DNA of 31,726 nt from a virus. The DNA is taken from positions 1 through 31,726 of IMG/VR virus record IMGVR_UViG_3300017706_001468. One strand, written 5' to 3'. Positions 31,465 through 31,726 of this stretch are shown piece after piece. The position numbers and the translations under genes are program-made. The notes under the pieces are model-generated. The model did no database searches. It was not told the origin of the DNA and was given only the letters and a program-made list of their open reading frames with translations. How positions within the stretch are numbered: position 1 is the stretch's first letter; every line of letters starts with the position of its first letter.

Positions 31465-31726
31465 TTGTAAACACAGATATTGATATTGATATTGCAGATA
31501 GAAATAAACTATTGAATATTATTAAACATGTACCTGCCACTATAGAAGAAAAAGGCAAATTTAAAAAACACAATACTGGTGTGTATTTTCATGACATACC
31601 AACTAATCCATTTAATGGGTTAGCAACTATTGATCATAAAAAAGCAGAAGAGTTGGGATACTTTAAAATAGACGTACTAAATGTTAATTTATACAAACAT
31701 ATAAAAGATAGAAAACATTTACAAGA
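31461..31726 (+). CDS. Partial ORF, small DnaE-like protein
   Basis: The gene runs off the window after 88 codons. It begins MIVNTDIDIDIADRNKLLNI and contains KHNTGVYFHDIP and ELGYFKIDVLNVNLYKHIKD. The last is like the GLVKFDFLGL region of bacterial DNA polymerase III alpha (DnaE). From memory, small marine phage proteins with this pattern are sometimes labelled DNA polymerase III alpha-like. A full polymerase is not expected, as T4-type phages use gp43. The function is unknown. Confidence 0.55.
   Translation, partial: MIVNTDIDIDIADRNKLLNIIKHVPATIEEKGKFKKHNTGVYFHDIPTNPFNGLATIDHKKAEELGYFKIDVLNVNLYKHIKDRKHLQ

Noticed and set aside
1-31726. tRNA genes, insertion sequences, integrase or attachment sites
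   Set aside because: I looked for T-loop sequences, transposase-like frames and terminal repeats and found none that I could support.

Overview
The window is a 31.7 kb piece of the genome of a T4-type (Tevenvirinae-like) contractile-tailed phage. It is strongly AT-rich and almost fully coding, with short gaps and many stop/start overlaps. The diagnostic genes are the tail sheath (gp18), tail tube (gp19), neck proteins (gp13, gp14), sheath terminator (gp15), head-completion nuclease (gp4), terminase (gp16, gp17), ssDNA-binding protein (gp32), UvsX recombinase and UvsW helicase. Several small unnamed proteins resemble, from memory, proteins recurring in marine T4-type phages of cyanobacteria and SAR11-like bacteria. 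A marine, low-GC, probably alphaproteobacterial host is therefore my inference, not something the sequence proves. I saw no tRNA, CRISPR array, insertion sequence or integrase, and no gene-free stretch above 300 bases.

Layout. 0.0-2.2 kb (+): a small unknown protein and two glycosyltransferase-like proteins. 2.2-5.1 kb (-): gp14 and gp15, then a Nudix hydrolase, read from a late promoter. 5.2-10.0 kb (+): an accessory block holding a shortened SbmA/BacA-type peptide transporter, a third glycosyltransferase-like protein and several unknowns. 10.0-19.2 kb (+): gp13, a dNMP-kinase-like protein, gp18, two tube-type proteins, gp4, gp16, two acidic proteins and gp17. 19.2-24.9 kb (+): a probable virion protein, gp32, UvsX, a possible UvsY analogue and small unknowns. 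24.9-28.1 kb (+): a second accessory block with a radical SAM protein, an AAA+ ATPase, an SGNH-type hydrolase and a GlpM-like membrane protein. 28.1-31.7 kb (+): UvsW and a tightly overlapping replication-side operon, cut off at the window edge inside a small DnaE-like protein.

Regulation is unusually readable. Seven near-consensus sigma70-type promoters (TTGACA or TTGACT, 16-17 bp, TATAAT-like) stand before early/middle-type genes. Two are fused to almost identical upstream terminator hairpins, and a third shares much of the same cassette. Nine late-type boxes (NATAAATA, or the variant NCTAAATA) stand before virion genes and before the radical SAM and SGNH genes. Three of the late boxes lie exactly 5 nt from the start codon of a gene with no Shine-Dalgarno sequence, and the UvsW promoter also places +1 at its ATG, so these transcripts look leaderless.

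Functional picture: the late set builds the head-tail joint, the contractile tail and the packaging motor. The gp32/UvsX/UvsW set runs recombination-dependent replication. The two accessory blocks carry envelope- and peptide-related functions (transporter, glycosyltransferases, SGNH hydrolase, small membrane protein, radical SAM enzyme) that probably act on the host surface or host metabolism. The least expected items are the phage SbmA-like transporter, the apparent leaderless late genes, and a repeated small module shared by gp14, gp15 and gp18.
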